Assembly (NCBI GenBank): GCA_000940995.1
Contig: CP005974.1
Coordinates: 3,224,001 to 3,288,000 of the forward strand
DNA length: 64,000 nt
Direction of reading: 5' to 3'
Origin: Photobacterium gaetbulicola Gung47
Lineage (GTDB): Bacteria; Pseudomonadota; Gammaproteobacteria; Enterobacterales; Vibrionaceae
Shown here: one piece after another, positions 42,437 to 51,990 of the stretch
Position numbering within the stretch: the first letter of the stretch is position 1
Layout of the letters: each line of letters starts with the position of its first letter
Notes under the pieces: model-generated
Told to the model about the DNA's origin: nothing
The model's database searches: none
The model's input: the letters and a program-made list of their open reading frames with translations, nothing else
Program-made: the position numbers and the translations under genes

Positions 42437-42758
42437 TTTTTCTCAACAGCTTTCCCAGCTGACTGGCAAACTCGGCGCCGTCCTGGCCTGGCTCGGCGAC
42501 AATGGGCGAGTCGAGCTTGCCAAGCAATGAAATATTATGCTGCGTCACCCCGACCAGCATCTGCTCTTGGCCAACCTGCAGCAGCACGATACGCTCGCGC
42601 TGGCCGACCGGCAGTTGGCGCAGAATACGGATGGCACTATCGCCTCCCTGCAGGCCCGGCAACTTCATTCTCTTCATCAACCATGCCAGCAAGACAATCA
42701 CGGCCACAACCAGCATCAATGACGCAAGGGTGGTGGCTAAATTCAGTTCTGGAGCCAT
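42423..42758 (-). CDS. fliO: Flagellar assembly protein FliO
   Basis: This 111-residue protein has one membrane helix (about residues 10-27) followed by a small cytoplasmic domain with the typical L-P-V-G-Q-R-E-R-I-V-L-L-Q-V-G segment. FliO helps FliP assemble into the export gate. It starts two bases after fliN and overlaps fliP, fitting the fliN-fliO-fliP order. Confidence 0.92.
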   Translation of the reverse strand: MAPELNLATTLASLMLVVAVIVLLAWLMKRMKLPGLQGGDSAIRILRQLPVGQRERIVLLQVGQEQMLVGVTQHNISLLGKLDSPIVAEPGQDGAEFASQLGKLLRKNDKN

Positions 42759-42760
42759 GA

Positions 42761-43153
42761 TTAACGTAACTTCTTAATGCGCTCCGTCTGGCTGATCACA
42801 TCAGTCAGGCGGATACCAAACTTATCATTGACCACCACCACTTCACCGTGGGCGATCAATGTACCGTTCACCATCACATCCAGTGACTCACCGGCAACCC
42901 GGTCGAGCTCGACCACCGAGCCTTGGTTAAGCTGAAGCAGGTTCCGGATACTGATCTGGGTTCGGCCGACCTCCATTGAGATGGTTACCGGGATATCGAG
43001 GATGGTATCGAGCTTGCGGCGCTCATCATCGCCAATCGGCGCAGATTCATCGGTCAGCTCTTCCAGCGGTGCCGGTTGAACCCCTTCGTCACTGGCCTGC
43101 TCAGCAAGTGCTGCTGCCCAATCGTCGGCGATTTGTTGATCATTATTAGACAT
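42761..43153 (-). CDS. fliN: Flagellar motor switch protein FliN
   Basis: This 130-residue C-ring component has an acidic N-terminal tail and a C-terminal SpoA domain with I-P-V-T-I-S-M-E-V-G-R-T, L-L-Q-L-N-Q-G-S-V-V-E-L-D and G-E-V-V-V-V-N-D-K-F-G-I-R. It works with FliM and FliG in torque switching. It lies 26 bases after fliM. Confidence 0.95.
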   Translation of the reverse strand: MSNNDQQIADDWAAALAEQASDEGVQPAPLEELTDESAPIGDDERRKLDTILDIPVTISMEVGRTQISIRNLLQLNQGSVVELDRVAGESLDVMVNGTLIAHGEVVVVNDKFGIRLTDVISQTERIKKLR

Positions 43154-43179
43154 GTTTTGTACCTATTCGGATCTCGTCC

Positions 43180-44232
43180 TTAATTGTCTGTATCGTCACT
43201 GTGGAGGTTCAACAGTGCCGAGCCTAATTCGTCGCGATCGAGGAAAGCCAGATCGCTTTTCACCATATCCGGACGCTTTAATTTATCGGTGATCTTGAGT
43301 GCGACATTGTCCCCGGCCTTACCCATCTTGGCGCGATATGTCGGCAGATCTTCGACAAAAACCGTTGCCGCCTCCGGCATATCAATCGGGATCACATCCC
43401 CCGGCTGGAGCTCCATCAAGTCACGCAGTGTCAGGTCAACATCCAGCAGCTTGGCCCGAAGGTTCACCGGCACATCCATAATTTCGTCACGCAGCGCCTT
43501 GCTCCAGCGCACATCGGTATCCATCTTGTCACTCTGAACACCGGCATCGAGCAATTCACGGATTGGCTCGACCATGGAGTACGGCATGACCACGTGGAAA
43601 TCACCGCCCCCACCGTCAACCTCGATATGGAACGAGCTGACCACTATCACCTCGGTCGGACTGACGATGTTGGCCATGGTCGGGTTCACTTCCGAGTCGA
43701 GGTATTCGAACTCGACGCCCATCACCGGCGACCAAGCCTCGCGGTAATCTTCAAACACCAGCTTGAGCAGCATCTGCACAATGCGGCGCTCAGTCGGGGT
43801 GAATTCCCGCCCTTCAATCTTGGCGTGGAAACGGCCGTCACCACCGAAGAAGTTCTCCACCAAAATAAAGACCAGGCGTGCCTCCATGGTGATCAATGCC
43901 GTCCCCTTGAGCGGACGAAAACGCACCATGTTCAGGCTGGTCGGGACATACAGGGTATTCTGATACTCGCCAAACTTGAGCATCTGTACCCCATTGATGG
44001 AGACCTCAGCGGTTTTTCGCAACATATTAAACAAGCTGATCCGCATATGGCGGGCAAAGCGCTCGTTAATCAGCTCCAGTGTGGGCATCCGCCCACGGAC
44101 TATCCTGTCTTGTGATGAAAAATCAAAGGTAATCACGCCAGTTTCATTCTGGCCACCGTCATCATCATCATCGACATCGTCGACGCCGTGTAATAGCGCG
44201 TCAATTTCGTCCTGGGTTAATAAGTCACTCAC
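43180..44232 (-). CDS. fliM: Flagellar motor switch protein FliM
   Basis: This 350-residue C-ring protein has the N-terminal CheY-P binding peptide L-L-T-Q-D-E-I-D-A-L-L, a middle domain with V-N-P-T-M-A-N-I-V-S-P-T-E and the G-G-x-G-type region, and a C-terminal SpoA domain contacting FliN. An acidic insert D-D-V-D-D-D-D-D lies near residue 20. It starts seven bases after fliL. Confidence 0.95.
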   Translation of the reverse strand: MSDLLTQDEIDALLHGVDDVDDDDDGGQNETGVITFDFSSQDRIVRGRMPTLELINERFARHMRISLFNMLRKTAEVSINGVQMLKFGEYQNTLYVPTSLNMVRFRPLKGTALITMEARLVFILVENFFGGDGRFHAKIEGREFTPTERRIVQMLLKLVFEDYREAWSPVMGVEFEYLDSEVNPTMANIVSPTEVIVVSSFHIEVDGGGGDFHVVMPYSMVEPIRELLDAGVQSDKMDTDVRWSKALRDEIMDVPVNLRAKLLDVDLTLRDLMELQPGDVIPIDMPEAATVFVEDLPTYRAKMGKAGDNVALKITDKLKRPDMVKSDLAFLDRDELGSALLNLHSDDTDN

Positions 44233-44239
44233 ATAAAAC

Positions 44240-44734
44240 CTATTGCATTACAAAACCAGTAAATAGAACCCGCTCAACCGCCTGGCGACCGGATACCTTA
44301 ACCAGAGCATCTTGGACTGCCGCCAGCGACTGGCTACGTAGATCCAGCCTCCCTGTCGGCGTTCTCAGTTGCTCGACCGTTGCAGCACCGAAGGTCTGCA
44401 ACAGCGTACTTTCTATCAGCGGAATATGCTGGCGGGCAATCGCCTCGTTGCGATCCCCCCTGACCATCAGCTGTACCTTAACCTGCACCAGCCTATCGCG
44501 GGCATCGCCGGTCACGTTGAAGATAAAAGGCTGGGGAAGAATGACATAGTATGCGGATTCCACCGCGGCCGGTGCCGCAGAGGACGCCGAGCCAGACTGA
44601 GCCGTTTCCGGTTCAGGCGACGAACTGCCAAAGAAAAACCATGCTCCGGCTCCAGCTCCACCAAGCAGAACAACAGCCAGTACGGCAATGATTATCAACT
44701 TCTTCTTACCGCCGGCTTGTGCTTCACCTGCCAT
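44240..44734 (-). CDS. fliL: Flagellar basal body-associated protein FliL
   Basis: This 164-residue protein has a short basic cytoplasmic start, one membrane helix (about 12-33) and a periplasmic domain ending in V-L-F-T-G-F-V-M-Q. FliL rings surround the stator units and support motor function. It lies 48 bases after fliK within the fliK to flhB operon. Confidence 0.93.
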   Translation of the reverse strand: MAGEAQAGGKKKLIIIAVLAVVLLGGAGAGAWFFFGSSSPEPETAQSGSASSAAPAAVESAYYVILPQPFIFNVTGDARDRLVQVKVQLMVRGDRNEAIARQHIPLIESTLLQTFGAATVEQLRTPTGRLDLRSQSLAAVQDALVKVSGRQAVERVLFTGFVMQ

Positions 44735-44782
44735 GTTTGAATCATCCTTTGTTATTGATTTTATCCAGTGCCAGTTTACCCG

Positions 44783-46384
44783 TTAGGCATAATAATCAAC
44801 ACCTTCTTTTGGTGCCGCCATCCACAAATCTGCGGCATGGGCGGGCATACCGTTACCCGCTGCCATCTCATGGCCTGCCGCCGGGCCATTCCCCTGCTGA
44901 CCATGCTGGGACTGCTGCCCCGGCTGGCCGTTGTGTTGCGGCGAGCCTCCGGCAAACTGACGGCTGCTGTCTTGCTGGACCGTGCTCTGAGCCAACTGCA
45001 ATCCCTGCTGCTGCAGCAGTTCACGCAATCGCGGCATGGCTTGTTCAACCAGATCACGAGACTGCTGGTTGGCCACCGTGATCTGTACCGATGCCTGATC
45101 GTTATTCATCGACAGTTTGATCTGCAGTTTGCCAAGCTCGGGCGGATCAAGGCGGATATCGACATGCTTAAGGTTCTTCGACATCATCATCTGAACCCGG
45201 TCAGCCAGCTGCTCCCCGGCCTGCTCTTTGCTAAGCAGCATCGGGGGCTGGGCACTCGGCTTTTCCCCCTCGGCGGTCAGCAAGGTTGCTGTCGCTGCCC
45301 GGTGGGCATGTGGCCCATGAAGCTCTGCCAGGTTAGCCCCGACACCATCGTCGCCCTTGGTGCCCAACGCCTCGTCGAGCGAAGCGCCAGCCATGGCACC
45401 GGTGCTTGCTTTGAGCCCCGGCGTATTTTTCGCCGACATCACCGAGGAGGCCCCCAACAAAGCGGCAGATTGACTGTTTGCCGTTGACTGAAGAGCCCCC
45501 GTTGCCGTTGGGCCTGACGGCAGCGACGAGGCTCCCTGGTTGTTCTTGAGATCGGCCAACTCGCTGGCGGACAAGGTCATGCCCGCTAACGCCTTACCGG
45601 CCGGTTCGCTTTTGGCCGGCTTTGCTTCACCATTGGCCAGTAAGTCCTTACCCTGTAAGTCCTTGGGCAATATCTCCTTTGCCACCAGAGCTTCTTTGCC
45701 TCCGGTCTGCACCTCTTTGCCCAGCGTATCAGACGGCTTGGCGTTGCCATCAACCTCAACATCGCTCGCGGTAGTCATAACGCCGGGCGGCAACACTTTG
45801 CCCTCCTCCGCGGATACGACCAGCTTGCTGTCAGCTGACTGAGCTTGTCCAACACCAGAGGCTCCAGCCAGTTGGCTGTGTGATGCCGACAAGCGCTGAA
45901 GCAGCTCTTCGCCTTCGCTCATTGATGCCTTGGTACTATCAGGGACGCCCCCCAGCGGTTGGGCTACTGACGCCGAACTGACTGCAATCATGGTGGTATC
46001 GTCTTCTGGCGCCGTAGCGGATACGTCCGGCTGTGCGTTGTTGCCTGCGGCTCCTGAGCCCGCCAGTTCTTCAACCACCTCACCCTGAACGAGTGCTGTG
46101 TTTTCAATATCCTGAGGGTCTACTTGACGGTCCTGCTCAGCGGAGGATAAAGCGTCAAGCGCCCCTTTTTTTCCACTATTTTCTTTACCTTCAACCTGAG
46201 AGGCCGTGTTGCGCGAGGACAGCACTCCCCCCGCGTCGTTGCCTATCGCCCCTTGCAGGGTTTCAGTAAAACCCACAGCCGTACTCGACTGTTCAGCCTG
46301 CACTTTCGGCTGACTCTCCGGTGCCAACGGATGCTTTGCCGTTGCCGCAGAGGGATCTGCTGCGAGTATTTGAGATAAAAACAT
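44783..46384 (-). CDS. fliK: Flagellar hook-length control protein FliK
   Basis: This 533-residue protein is low in complexity and rich in Ala, Ser and Gly over its first 350 residues. It has a conserved C-terminal domain with L-D-P-P-E-L-G-K-L-Q-I-K-L, then a Gln/Gly/His-rich tail. FliK is exported, measures hook length and triggers the FlhB switch. It is the first gene of its operon, with a sigma-54 promoter at 46427-46442, about 40 bases upstream of the ATG. No clear ribosome binding site was seen before the start. Confidence 0.92.
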   Translation of the reverse strand: MFLSQILAADPSAATAKHPLAPESQPKVQAEQSSTAVGFTETLQGAIGNDAGGVLSSRNTASQVEGKENSGKKGALDALSSAEQDRQVDPQDIENTALVQGEVVEELAGSGAAGNNAQPDVSATAPEDDTTMIAVSSASVAQPLGGVPDSTKASMSEGEELLQRLSASHSQLAGASGVGQAQSADSKLVVSAEEGKVLPPGVMTTASDVEVDGNAKPSDTLGKEVQTGGKEALVAKEILPKDLQGKDLLANGEAKPAKSEPAGKALAGMTLSASELADLKNNQGASSLPSGPTATGALQSTANSQSAALLGASSVMSAKNTPGLKASTGAMAGASLDEALGTKGDDGVGANLAELHGPHAHRAATATLLTAEGEKPSAQPPMLLSKEQAGEQLADRVQMMMSKNLKHVDIRLDPPELGKLQIKLSMNNDQASVQITVANQQSRDLVEQAMPRLRELLQQQGLQLAQSTVQQDSSRQFAGGSPQHNGQPGQQSQHGQQGNGPAAGHEMAAGNGMPAHAADLWMAAPKEGVDYYA

Positions 46385-46426
46385 AATGATGTTCGCGTGT
46401 TGACTGTGGCCTATAGCGAATAAGAT

Positions 46427-46442
46427 GCAAAAACTAAGCCAA
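46427..46442 (-). promoter_or_regulatory. Sigma-54 promoter of fliK operon
   Basis: The minus strand reads TGGCTTAGTTTTTGCA, with GG and GC separated by ten bases and a perfect TTGCA at -12. The start would be near 46416, about 32 bases before the fliK ATG. It lies in the 88-base fliJ-fliK gap. Confidence 0.82.
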
Positions 46443-46472
46443 TAGGCTTTCGCGTCAACGACAGAGCCGTAA

Positions 46473-46925
46473 TTATCGGGTCATCAACCGACGGGCGTAT
46501 TGCATGGTGGCAAACTCATCCATCATTTTCTGCTCTTGCTTGTCCAGCAAGCGCTGCCGCTCTTCCTGCTTCTTCTCAATCAACCATTCTATCGAGCGCC
46601 GCTGCTTGCGCATCTCCTGCCAATGCAGGCTGCACTGCTCAACCTGCTGGTCAAAGTGGACTCCTGCGCTTTTTTGCTTGACCAAGGTTTCATCCAGCTG
46701 ATTTAAAAATTTCTGCAGATGGCTATAGGCACTGGCCGTGAGCCCCTGCTGGCCACGATCGGATAACTGGCGGCAGTAATCCAAGCGGTACTGTTCAATC
46801 TGCTGCAACTGCAGGAGGTAGTTTTCACGCTCGATACGGGCTTGGTTCAGCGCCAGCGATGCCTTGTGCTCTGCATCGGCGGCCTGGGTCAAAATCAGTT
46901 CGAGTGCACTATCAGCTGCCATCAC
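46473..46925 (-). CDS. fliJ: Flagellar export protein FliJ
   Basis: This 150-residue, almost entirely coiled-coil protein is rich in Gln, Glu, Arg and Leu. FliJ is the central stalk of the FliI ATPase ring and helps energise export through FlhA. Its place directly after fliI and its size support the assignment, though coiled-coil proteins have few diagnostic residues. It ends the fliE to fliJ series. Confidence 0.9.
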   Translation of the reverse strand: MMAADSALELILTQAADAEHKASLALNQARIERENYLLQLQQIEQYRLDYCRQLSDRGQQGLTASAYSHLQKFLNQLDETLVKQKSAGVHFDQQVEQCSLHWQEMRKQRRSIEWLIEKKQEERQRLLDKQEQKMMDEFATMQYARRLMTR

Positions 46926-46963
46926 CGCCTCCCGATATATGGTTCAACACGCTATCGACTCCA

Positions 46964-48286
46964 CTATTGGCCGCTAAGGACGGCGCGCAACATGTTCACA
47001 CACATCTCGTAAGGCACCGCTTCTTTCATTGACTGCTGCAGGTAGCCGTCCAACCTAGGCTTAAGGGCAAATGACTGATCAATGGCCTGATCAGTCCCTG
47101 GCTTGTAGGCACCGATGGACACCAAGTCCTGGTTCTTGCGGCAAATCGACAACACTTGCCGCACCGCCTTGGACATCATCATATGCTCCTCGCTGACAAT
47201 CGCCGGCATCACACGACTCACCGAACGCTCAACATCAATAGCCGGGTAGTGACCGGCATCGGCAAGCTCGCGCGAAAGCACAATGTGGCCGTCCAAAATC
47301 GCCCGCGATGCATCGGCAATCGGATCTTGTAAATCGTCGCCTTCAGTCAGCACGGTAAAAAAGGCGGTAATCGAGCCCTGATGCTCACCGCCGTTACCAG
47401 CCCGCTCCACCAAGGCGGGTAACTTAGCAAACACCGAAGGCGGGTAGCCCTTGGTTGCCGGCGGCTCCCCAACAGAAAGGGCGATTTCCCGCTGCGCCTG
47501 GGCAAAACGGGTTAGCGAGTCCATCAGCAGCAGGACATCCAGCCCCTGGTCACGGAAATACTCCGCGATGGTCAAGGCAGTTTGGCACCCCTTCAGACGC
47601 ATCAGCGGGGAGGCATCTGCCGGCGCGGCCACAACCACCGCCCGTTGCCGGCCTTCGCTGCCGAGGATCTCGTCGATAAATTCTTTTACTTCACGGCCAC
47701 GCTCACCAATCAGCCCAACCACCACGACCTGGGCCGTGGTTCCCCGGGTCATCATTCCCAGCGTCACCGACTTACCCACGCCCGAGCCAGCAAACAGACC
47801 GATACGCTGGCCCTTGCCGACGGTCAGCAGGCCATTCACCGCTTTCAATCCCACATCCAGCGGCTCCTTGATCGGCTTTCTGGCCAGCGGGTTAATCGGC
47901 TCGGCATTGAACGCCGCTCGCTCGCCGGTAAAGATATCGCCCTGGCCATCGAGGGGATTACCCACCCCGTCAATCACCCGGCCGAGCAGCTCCATGCCCA
48001 CCGGGATCCCGCCCGCTTCGGTGATCGGTGTCACTCGCGCCCCGGGCATCACACCAGTTAGCTGCTCGCTGGGCATCAAAAACAGGGTCTCGCCGGAAAA
48101 ACCGACAACCTCGGCTTCCATCTCGCCGGTCAGGGTCTCCACCTTGCACAAGCTGCCAACAGGTGCACGGCACCCGACGGCTTCCAAGGTCAGGCCAACT
48201 ACCCGCACCAAGCGGCCGGATGCGACCGGCCGACAGGCGGTATTGGCGGTTTGGTAACGGGATAGGCGCTCAGCCAGACTGGCCAT
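46964..48286 (-). CDS. fliI: Flagellum-specific ATPase FliI
   Basis: This 440-residue F1-like ATPase of the export apparatus has Walker A G-L-F-A-G-S-G-V-G-K-S and Walker B L-L-L-M-D-S-L-T-R, with G-Y-P-P-S-V-F and the E-R-A-G family segment. The ATG at 48286 overlaps the fliH stop (TGATG); an in-frame GTG one codon earlier is less likely. Length agrees with homologues. Confidence 0.95.
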   Translation of the reverse strand: MASLAERLSRYQTANTACRPVASGRLVRVVGLTLEAVGCRAPVGSLCKVETLTGEMEAEVVGFSGETLFLMPSEQLTGVMPGARVTPITEAGGIPVGMELLGRVIDGVGNPLDGQGDIFTGERAAFNAEPINPLARKPIKEPLDVGLKAVNGLLTVGKGQRIGLFAGSGVGKSVTLGMMTRGTTAQVVVVGLIGERGREVKEFIDEILGSEGRQRAVVVAAPADASPLMRLKGCQTALTIAEYFRDQGLDVLLLMDSLTRFAQAQREIALSVGEPPATKGYPPSVFAKLPALVERAGNGGEHQGSITAFFTVLTEGDDLQDPIADASRAILDGHIVLSRELADAGHYPAIDVERSVSRVMPAIVSEEHMMMSKAVRQVLSICRKNQDLVSIGAYKPGTDQAIDQSFALKPRLDGYLQQSMKEAVPYEMCVNMLRAVLSGQ

Positions 48287-49125
48287 CACCCTTCCCCGAG
48301 CTCGTTACTGGGTGAGGGCTGGGGCTGGCTATTGAGGCCGACAAATTGCTCCAGCATATGCCGCAAGCGGTTTTCCATCTGGTAGTCGACGGTCGAATTA
48401 CCGGATTCGACGAACAGATCACCGCGATTCAACGCCGGCTCGGCTTGCAGTGTCCAGTGGCGCTCAGCCAAATTCTCGGTGCCATAGGCTTGCTTGATAA
48501 TGTCCAGATCGTCTGGGTGTAGCTGAATGGTCGTCTGCTGGCCTGCCATCGGCAGCGCGGCAATCCCTTCACGCAAGGTTTGCAAAATCACCTGCGGGTT
48601 GGTCTTAAGTTCTACCTGAACCAGCTCGCGCGCCAAGCTCGTGACCAGCTGGACCAGCTGCTGCTCGACGGCGTCATCCACTTGCTGGAGCGGGGTTGCC
48701 AGCTTCTCCGCCAGCTGGGTCAAATAACCGACTTGCTCGTCTATTTGCGCCTTGCCCTGCTCCAGGCCCTGCGCCAAACCTTGGGCCAAACCTTGTTCAA
48801 GCCCTTGCTGCTGGCCCTGCTCCAACCCTTGCTGCTGGCCTTGCTCAAAACCTTCACTGTGCCCAGCCGCTCGCCCTTCGGCAATCCCCTCTTCGTAGGC
48901 AGAATGGCGGATATCATCGAGATCGGCGGCTGTCAACGGTGGCAGCTCAGGCTCGTCATCCAGTGGTTCGACTTGCCAGTCAGGCTCGTAATTGAGGGCG
49001 TTTTCAGCCATCCCCTCATGCTCGGGGGAGTAATCCGGATAGGCCCAGCGCTCAAGCTCCTGCGCCTGATGCTCCGACACGCGCAGGAAACCACGACGGC
49101 GCTCTAGCGGACGGTCAGTAGACAT
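48286..49125 (-). CDS. fliH: Flagellar export ATPase regulator FliH
   Basis: This 279-residue protein dimerises and holds FliI inactive and at the C-ring. Residues about 85-125 carry a striking run of G-x3-G repeats (E-Q-G-Q-Q-Q-G-L type, about nine units), the helical dimerisation motif typical of FliH but longer than usual. The C-terminal domain resembles the F1 delta subunit. The encoding DNA (about 48755-48880) is a degenerate tandem repeat. Start and stop fit the fliG-fliH-fliI series. Confidence 0.93.
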   Translation of the reverse strand: MSTDRPLERRRGFLRVSEHQAQELERWAYPDYSPEHEGMAENALNYEPDWQVEPLDDEPELPPLTAADLDDIRHSAYEEGIAEGRAAGHSEGFEQGQQQGLEQGQQQGLEQGLAQGLAQGLEQGKAQIDEQVGYLTQLAEKLATPLQQVDDAVEQQLVQLVTSLARELVQVELKTNPQVILQTLREGIAALPMAGQQTTIQLHPDDLDIIKQAYGTENLAERHWTLQAEPALNRGDLFVESGNSTVDYQMENRLRHMLEQFVGLNSQPQPSPSNELGEG

Positions 49126-49175
49126 AGCAGACCTTTACTCTTTGCTGTGGTCGCGGCTTGGCGGCGATACCACGG

Positions 49176-50216
49176 TTACAAGAATTCATCGGCGCCGCCT
49201 CCGCTCAGCATCAGCTCGCCGGCATCGGCCAGGCGGCGGGCAATCGACAAGATCTCTTTCTGGGCAGATTCCACATCAGCCACGCGGATCGGCCCCATCG
49301 CTTCGAGATCATCCTGCAGCATCTCAGCCGCTCGCTTGGACATATTGCGCATAATTTTCTCGCGCAACATATCGTCGGCCCCCTTGAGGGCTTTTTGCAG
49401 CAGATCTTGCGGCACATCGCGCAGCAAGGTCTGGATACCGCGGTCGTCCACTTCGGCCAGGTTATCGAAGACAAACATCAGATCTTCAATCTGGGTCGCC
49501 ATATCCTCGTCGTTATCACGAATTTGATCCATGAGCGCCCCCTCAACATTGTTGTCGAGGTAGTTCATGATTTCGGCGGCGGCTTTCAGGCCACCAATTT
49601 TCGCAGCCTGAGCACCAGCCTGACCAGCAAACTGTTTCTCCATGATATCGTTCAGCTCGTGCAGGGCCGCAGGCTGGACTTCCTCGAGGTTGGCAATTCG
49701 CATCATCAAGTCCAGGCGGACCCGCTCGGGGAATTGCGCCAGGATTTCGGCCGACTGCTCCGGCTCAAGGTAGGACAGCACGATGGTTTGGATCTGCGGG
49801 TGTTCATTGAGAATAATGCTGGCCACCTGGCGCGGATCCATCCACTTGAGGGAATCCAGGCCACGCGAGCCGCTGCCCATCAGGATCTGATCAACCAGGT
49901 TGTTGGCCTTGTCTTCGCCCAGCGCTGCAATCAAGGTATTGCGAACAAAGTCCTCGCTGCCCATACCAATACTGGTGTATTTCTGGATATCTTCCAGGAA
50001 ATGGCGGTGAACCGCAGACACTTTTTCCTGGTTCAGATCGGCCATCTGCGCCATCACCCCGCCCACCCGCTGGACCTGTTTCGGCTCGAGGTGACGAATA
50101 ATGCTGGCGGCATCCTGCTCGTTGAGGCTCAACAGCAAAATCGCAGCCTTGTCGGCCCCGGTCAGGGTGGAGATATCAAATTTCTTGCTGTCTGTCGTTG
50201 CTACTTCATTAGCCAT
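49176..50216 (-). CDS. fliG: Flagellar motor switch protein FliG
   Basis: This 346-residue C-ring protein contacts the MS ring through its N-terminal domain and the stator through its C-terminal domain. Visible are L-T-G-A-D-K-A-A-I-L-L-L-S-L, the E-H-P-Q-I-Q-T-I-V-L-S-Y-L segment and the charged torque helix region (I-R-D-N-D-E-D-M, D-D-R-G-I-Q-T-L-L-R-D-V). It overlaps fliF by eight bases. Confidence 0.96.
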   Translation of the reverse strand: MANEVATTDSKKFDISTLTGADKAAILLLSLNEQDAASIIRHLEPKQVQRVGGVMAQMADLNQEKVSAVHRHFLEDIQKYTSIGMGSEDFVRNTLIAALGEDKANNLVDQILMGSGSRGLDSLKWMDPRQVASIILNEHPQIQTIVLSYLEPEQSAEILAQFPERVRLDLMMRIANLEEVQPAALHELNDIMEKQFAGQAGAQAAKIGGLKAAAEIMNYLDNNVEGALMDQIRDNDEDMATQIEDLMFVFDNLAEVDDRGIQTLLRDVPQDLLQKALKGADDMLREKIMRNMSKRAAEMLQDDLEAMGPIRVADVESAQKEILSIARRLADAGELMLSGGGADEFL

Positions 50217-51960
50217 CTTCAGTTACCCAACTCTTAACAACCTGCGCCGCCAGATCCGGTTCATTCGCAACCAGTGCACGCACGGCTTTGAGCAGATCTT
50301 CGTCTTTATGCAGGTTTGGTAGATCCAAGTTGCTGCTGCTTAGCTCCAGCGTTTCCACGCCATCAAGCTCGCTGCCGATCAGGTCAACGGCGTCCTGACC
50401 ACCGACCGGTACCGGCAACCCGTTATCATCCAGCGGCGTGCCATCTGCCGCCTGGTTTGGATAAAGCAGCTTGCGCATTGCCGGACGCACCATCACCAGC
50501 ATGATCACCACAATCACCAACGCCGCGGCAAGCCATCGGATCCAGGTGTTGAAATTCGGGTGGTCCCAAATCGGCAGATCAGCCACCATTTGCTCTTCCG
50601 GCACGGCAAACGGTACTGAGATCACTTCCAGCATATCGCCGCGCATTTCAGAAAAACCAACGCCACCTTTTAGCAAGCGGGCAATTTTTGCCAACTCGGC
50701 ATCACTCAGCGCCACCCGGGTCACCTCGCCGGTTTCCGGGTTGACCACCTGCTTGTAGTCAATGGCAACCGAGACCGTCTGGCGGTCCACGGTACCGGTT
50801 TGAGCCCGGCGGTGCCTGATGGTGGTATCGAGTTCATAGTTTCGGGTCGCCTCACGGTGCACCGAGCTGTTCCCGCTCGTGCTGCCCGACTGCAACTCGG
50901 CCACTTCCTGGGGAATCGCACTGTCTGCCGGCGGCTGGTTACTGAGCGCCCCCGGAATGCCGGCGACCATGCGGCCATTGTTGATATCTTCTAGGGTGTA
51001 CTCACTGCGGGTCGACTGCGAGGCCGGATCATATTGCTTGCGGGTCTCTTCCACCGCGCTGAAATCCATCGAGACATCCACCTGGGCGGTATAGTTGCCA
51101 AGGCCGAGAACCGGGATCAGGATCGCATCAATTTTCTCGCGCAGCGCTTGCTCCTGCTTGCGCTGGAGCTCATATTCTTTACGCCGTGCCGTGGCCTGGG
51201 GATCGGCCGTGCCCGAGCTGAGCAGGCGCCCGTGCTGATCGGTCACGGTGACCCGAGTTGGCCTTAGTCCCGGCACTGCGGTGGCAACCATATCGACGAT
51301 CGAGTCGACCTCTTGCTGCCCCAACGACGCCCCACTGGACAGGGTCAAAAAGACGGTAGCAGAGGCCTCCTGATTGTGACGGACAAACACGCTTTGCTTT
51401 GGCATCGCCAGCAGCACCTGGGCCTGGCGAACCTGGCGGATCTGCTCGATAGCCCGTGCCAGCTGTCGCTCACGGCTCAGCTTCAAACGCTCTTGCTCAA
51501 GGCGCTGCGAGACACCAAACCCCATGTCCTGCAACAGGATGTCATCGCCCACGGCCGCCGTTTGGTTCAGCCCCGCCCGGGTCAGCTCAAGCTTGATGGC
51601 CGAGAAATTATCGGCTGGCACCCGAATGGTATTGCCATCAAGGGTATAGTTGATTTTTTTCTGATCGAAGTGATCAAGGATAGGGATCAGCTCTGCGGTA
51701 TCATAGGTACCCAGAGGGCGCATTTCCGGCTCTTTGATCCAAGAAACGACAAGGACAATCAAAGCGACACAAATGGCCACTGACAAAACCAGGACAACCT
51801 GGCGGAGCACATCAAGGTTACCAAGCATGTTATCGACACGCGAGGCACTCTTCTCTCCGGCATCCGGGTTCTGGAGTTCCAGTTCACTATCGGCCATTAC
51901 CGCAGTAGACGGTGAGTGGCCAGCGACAGCGAGCTCATTATTCGTTGATGATTCCGACAC
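50209..51960 (-). CDS. fliF: Flagellar MS-ring protein FliF
   Basis: This 583-residue protein has two membrane helices (about residues 52-73 and 477-497) flanking the ring-building periplasmic domain, and a C-terminal tail that binds FliG. Motifs such as M-A-L-P-K-type L-L-A-M-P-K-Q-S-V-F and N-Y-E-L-D-T-T-I-R-H are present. It starts 30 bases after fliE. An N-terminal extension of about 45 polar residues precedes the first helix, as in other vibrios. Confidence 0.95.
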   Translation of the reverse strand: MSESSTNNELAVAGHSPSTAVMADSELELQNPDAGEKSASRVDNMLGNLDVLRQVVLVLSVAICVALIVLVVSWIKEPEMRPLGTYDTAELIPILDHFDQKKINYTLDGNTIRVPADNFSAIKLELTRAGLNQTAAVGDDILLQDMGFGVSQRLEQERLKLSRERQLARAIEQIRQVRQAQVLLAMPKQSVFVRHNQEASATVFLTLSSGASLGQQEVDSIVDMVATAVPGLRPTRVTVTDQHGRLLSSGTADPQATARRKEYELQRKQEQALREKIDAILIPVLGLGNYTAQVDVSMDFSAVEETRKQYDPASQSTRSEYTLEDINNGRMVAGIPGALSNQPPADSAIPQEVAELQSGSTSGNSSVHREATRNYELDTTIRHRRAQTGTVDRQTVSVAIDYKQVVNPETGEVTRVALSDAELAKIARLLKGGVGFSEMRGDMLEVISVPFAVPEEQMVADLPIWDHPNFNTWIRWLAAALVIVVIMLVMVRPAMRKLLYPNQAADGTPLDDNGLPVPVGGQDAVDLIGSELDGVETLELSSSNLDLPNLHKDEDLLKAVRALVANEPDLAAQVVKSWVTEDG

Positions 51961-51990
51961 GTACTATTTTCCTACATTATCCAGTCGAAA

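Noticed and set aside
49158..50237. Long antisense ORF (359 codons) opposite fliG
   Set aside because: It is a shadow of the GC-rich fliG reading frame; fliG has clear family motifs and the antisense frame has none.
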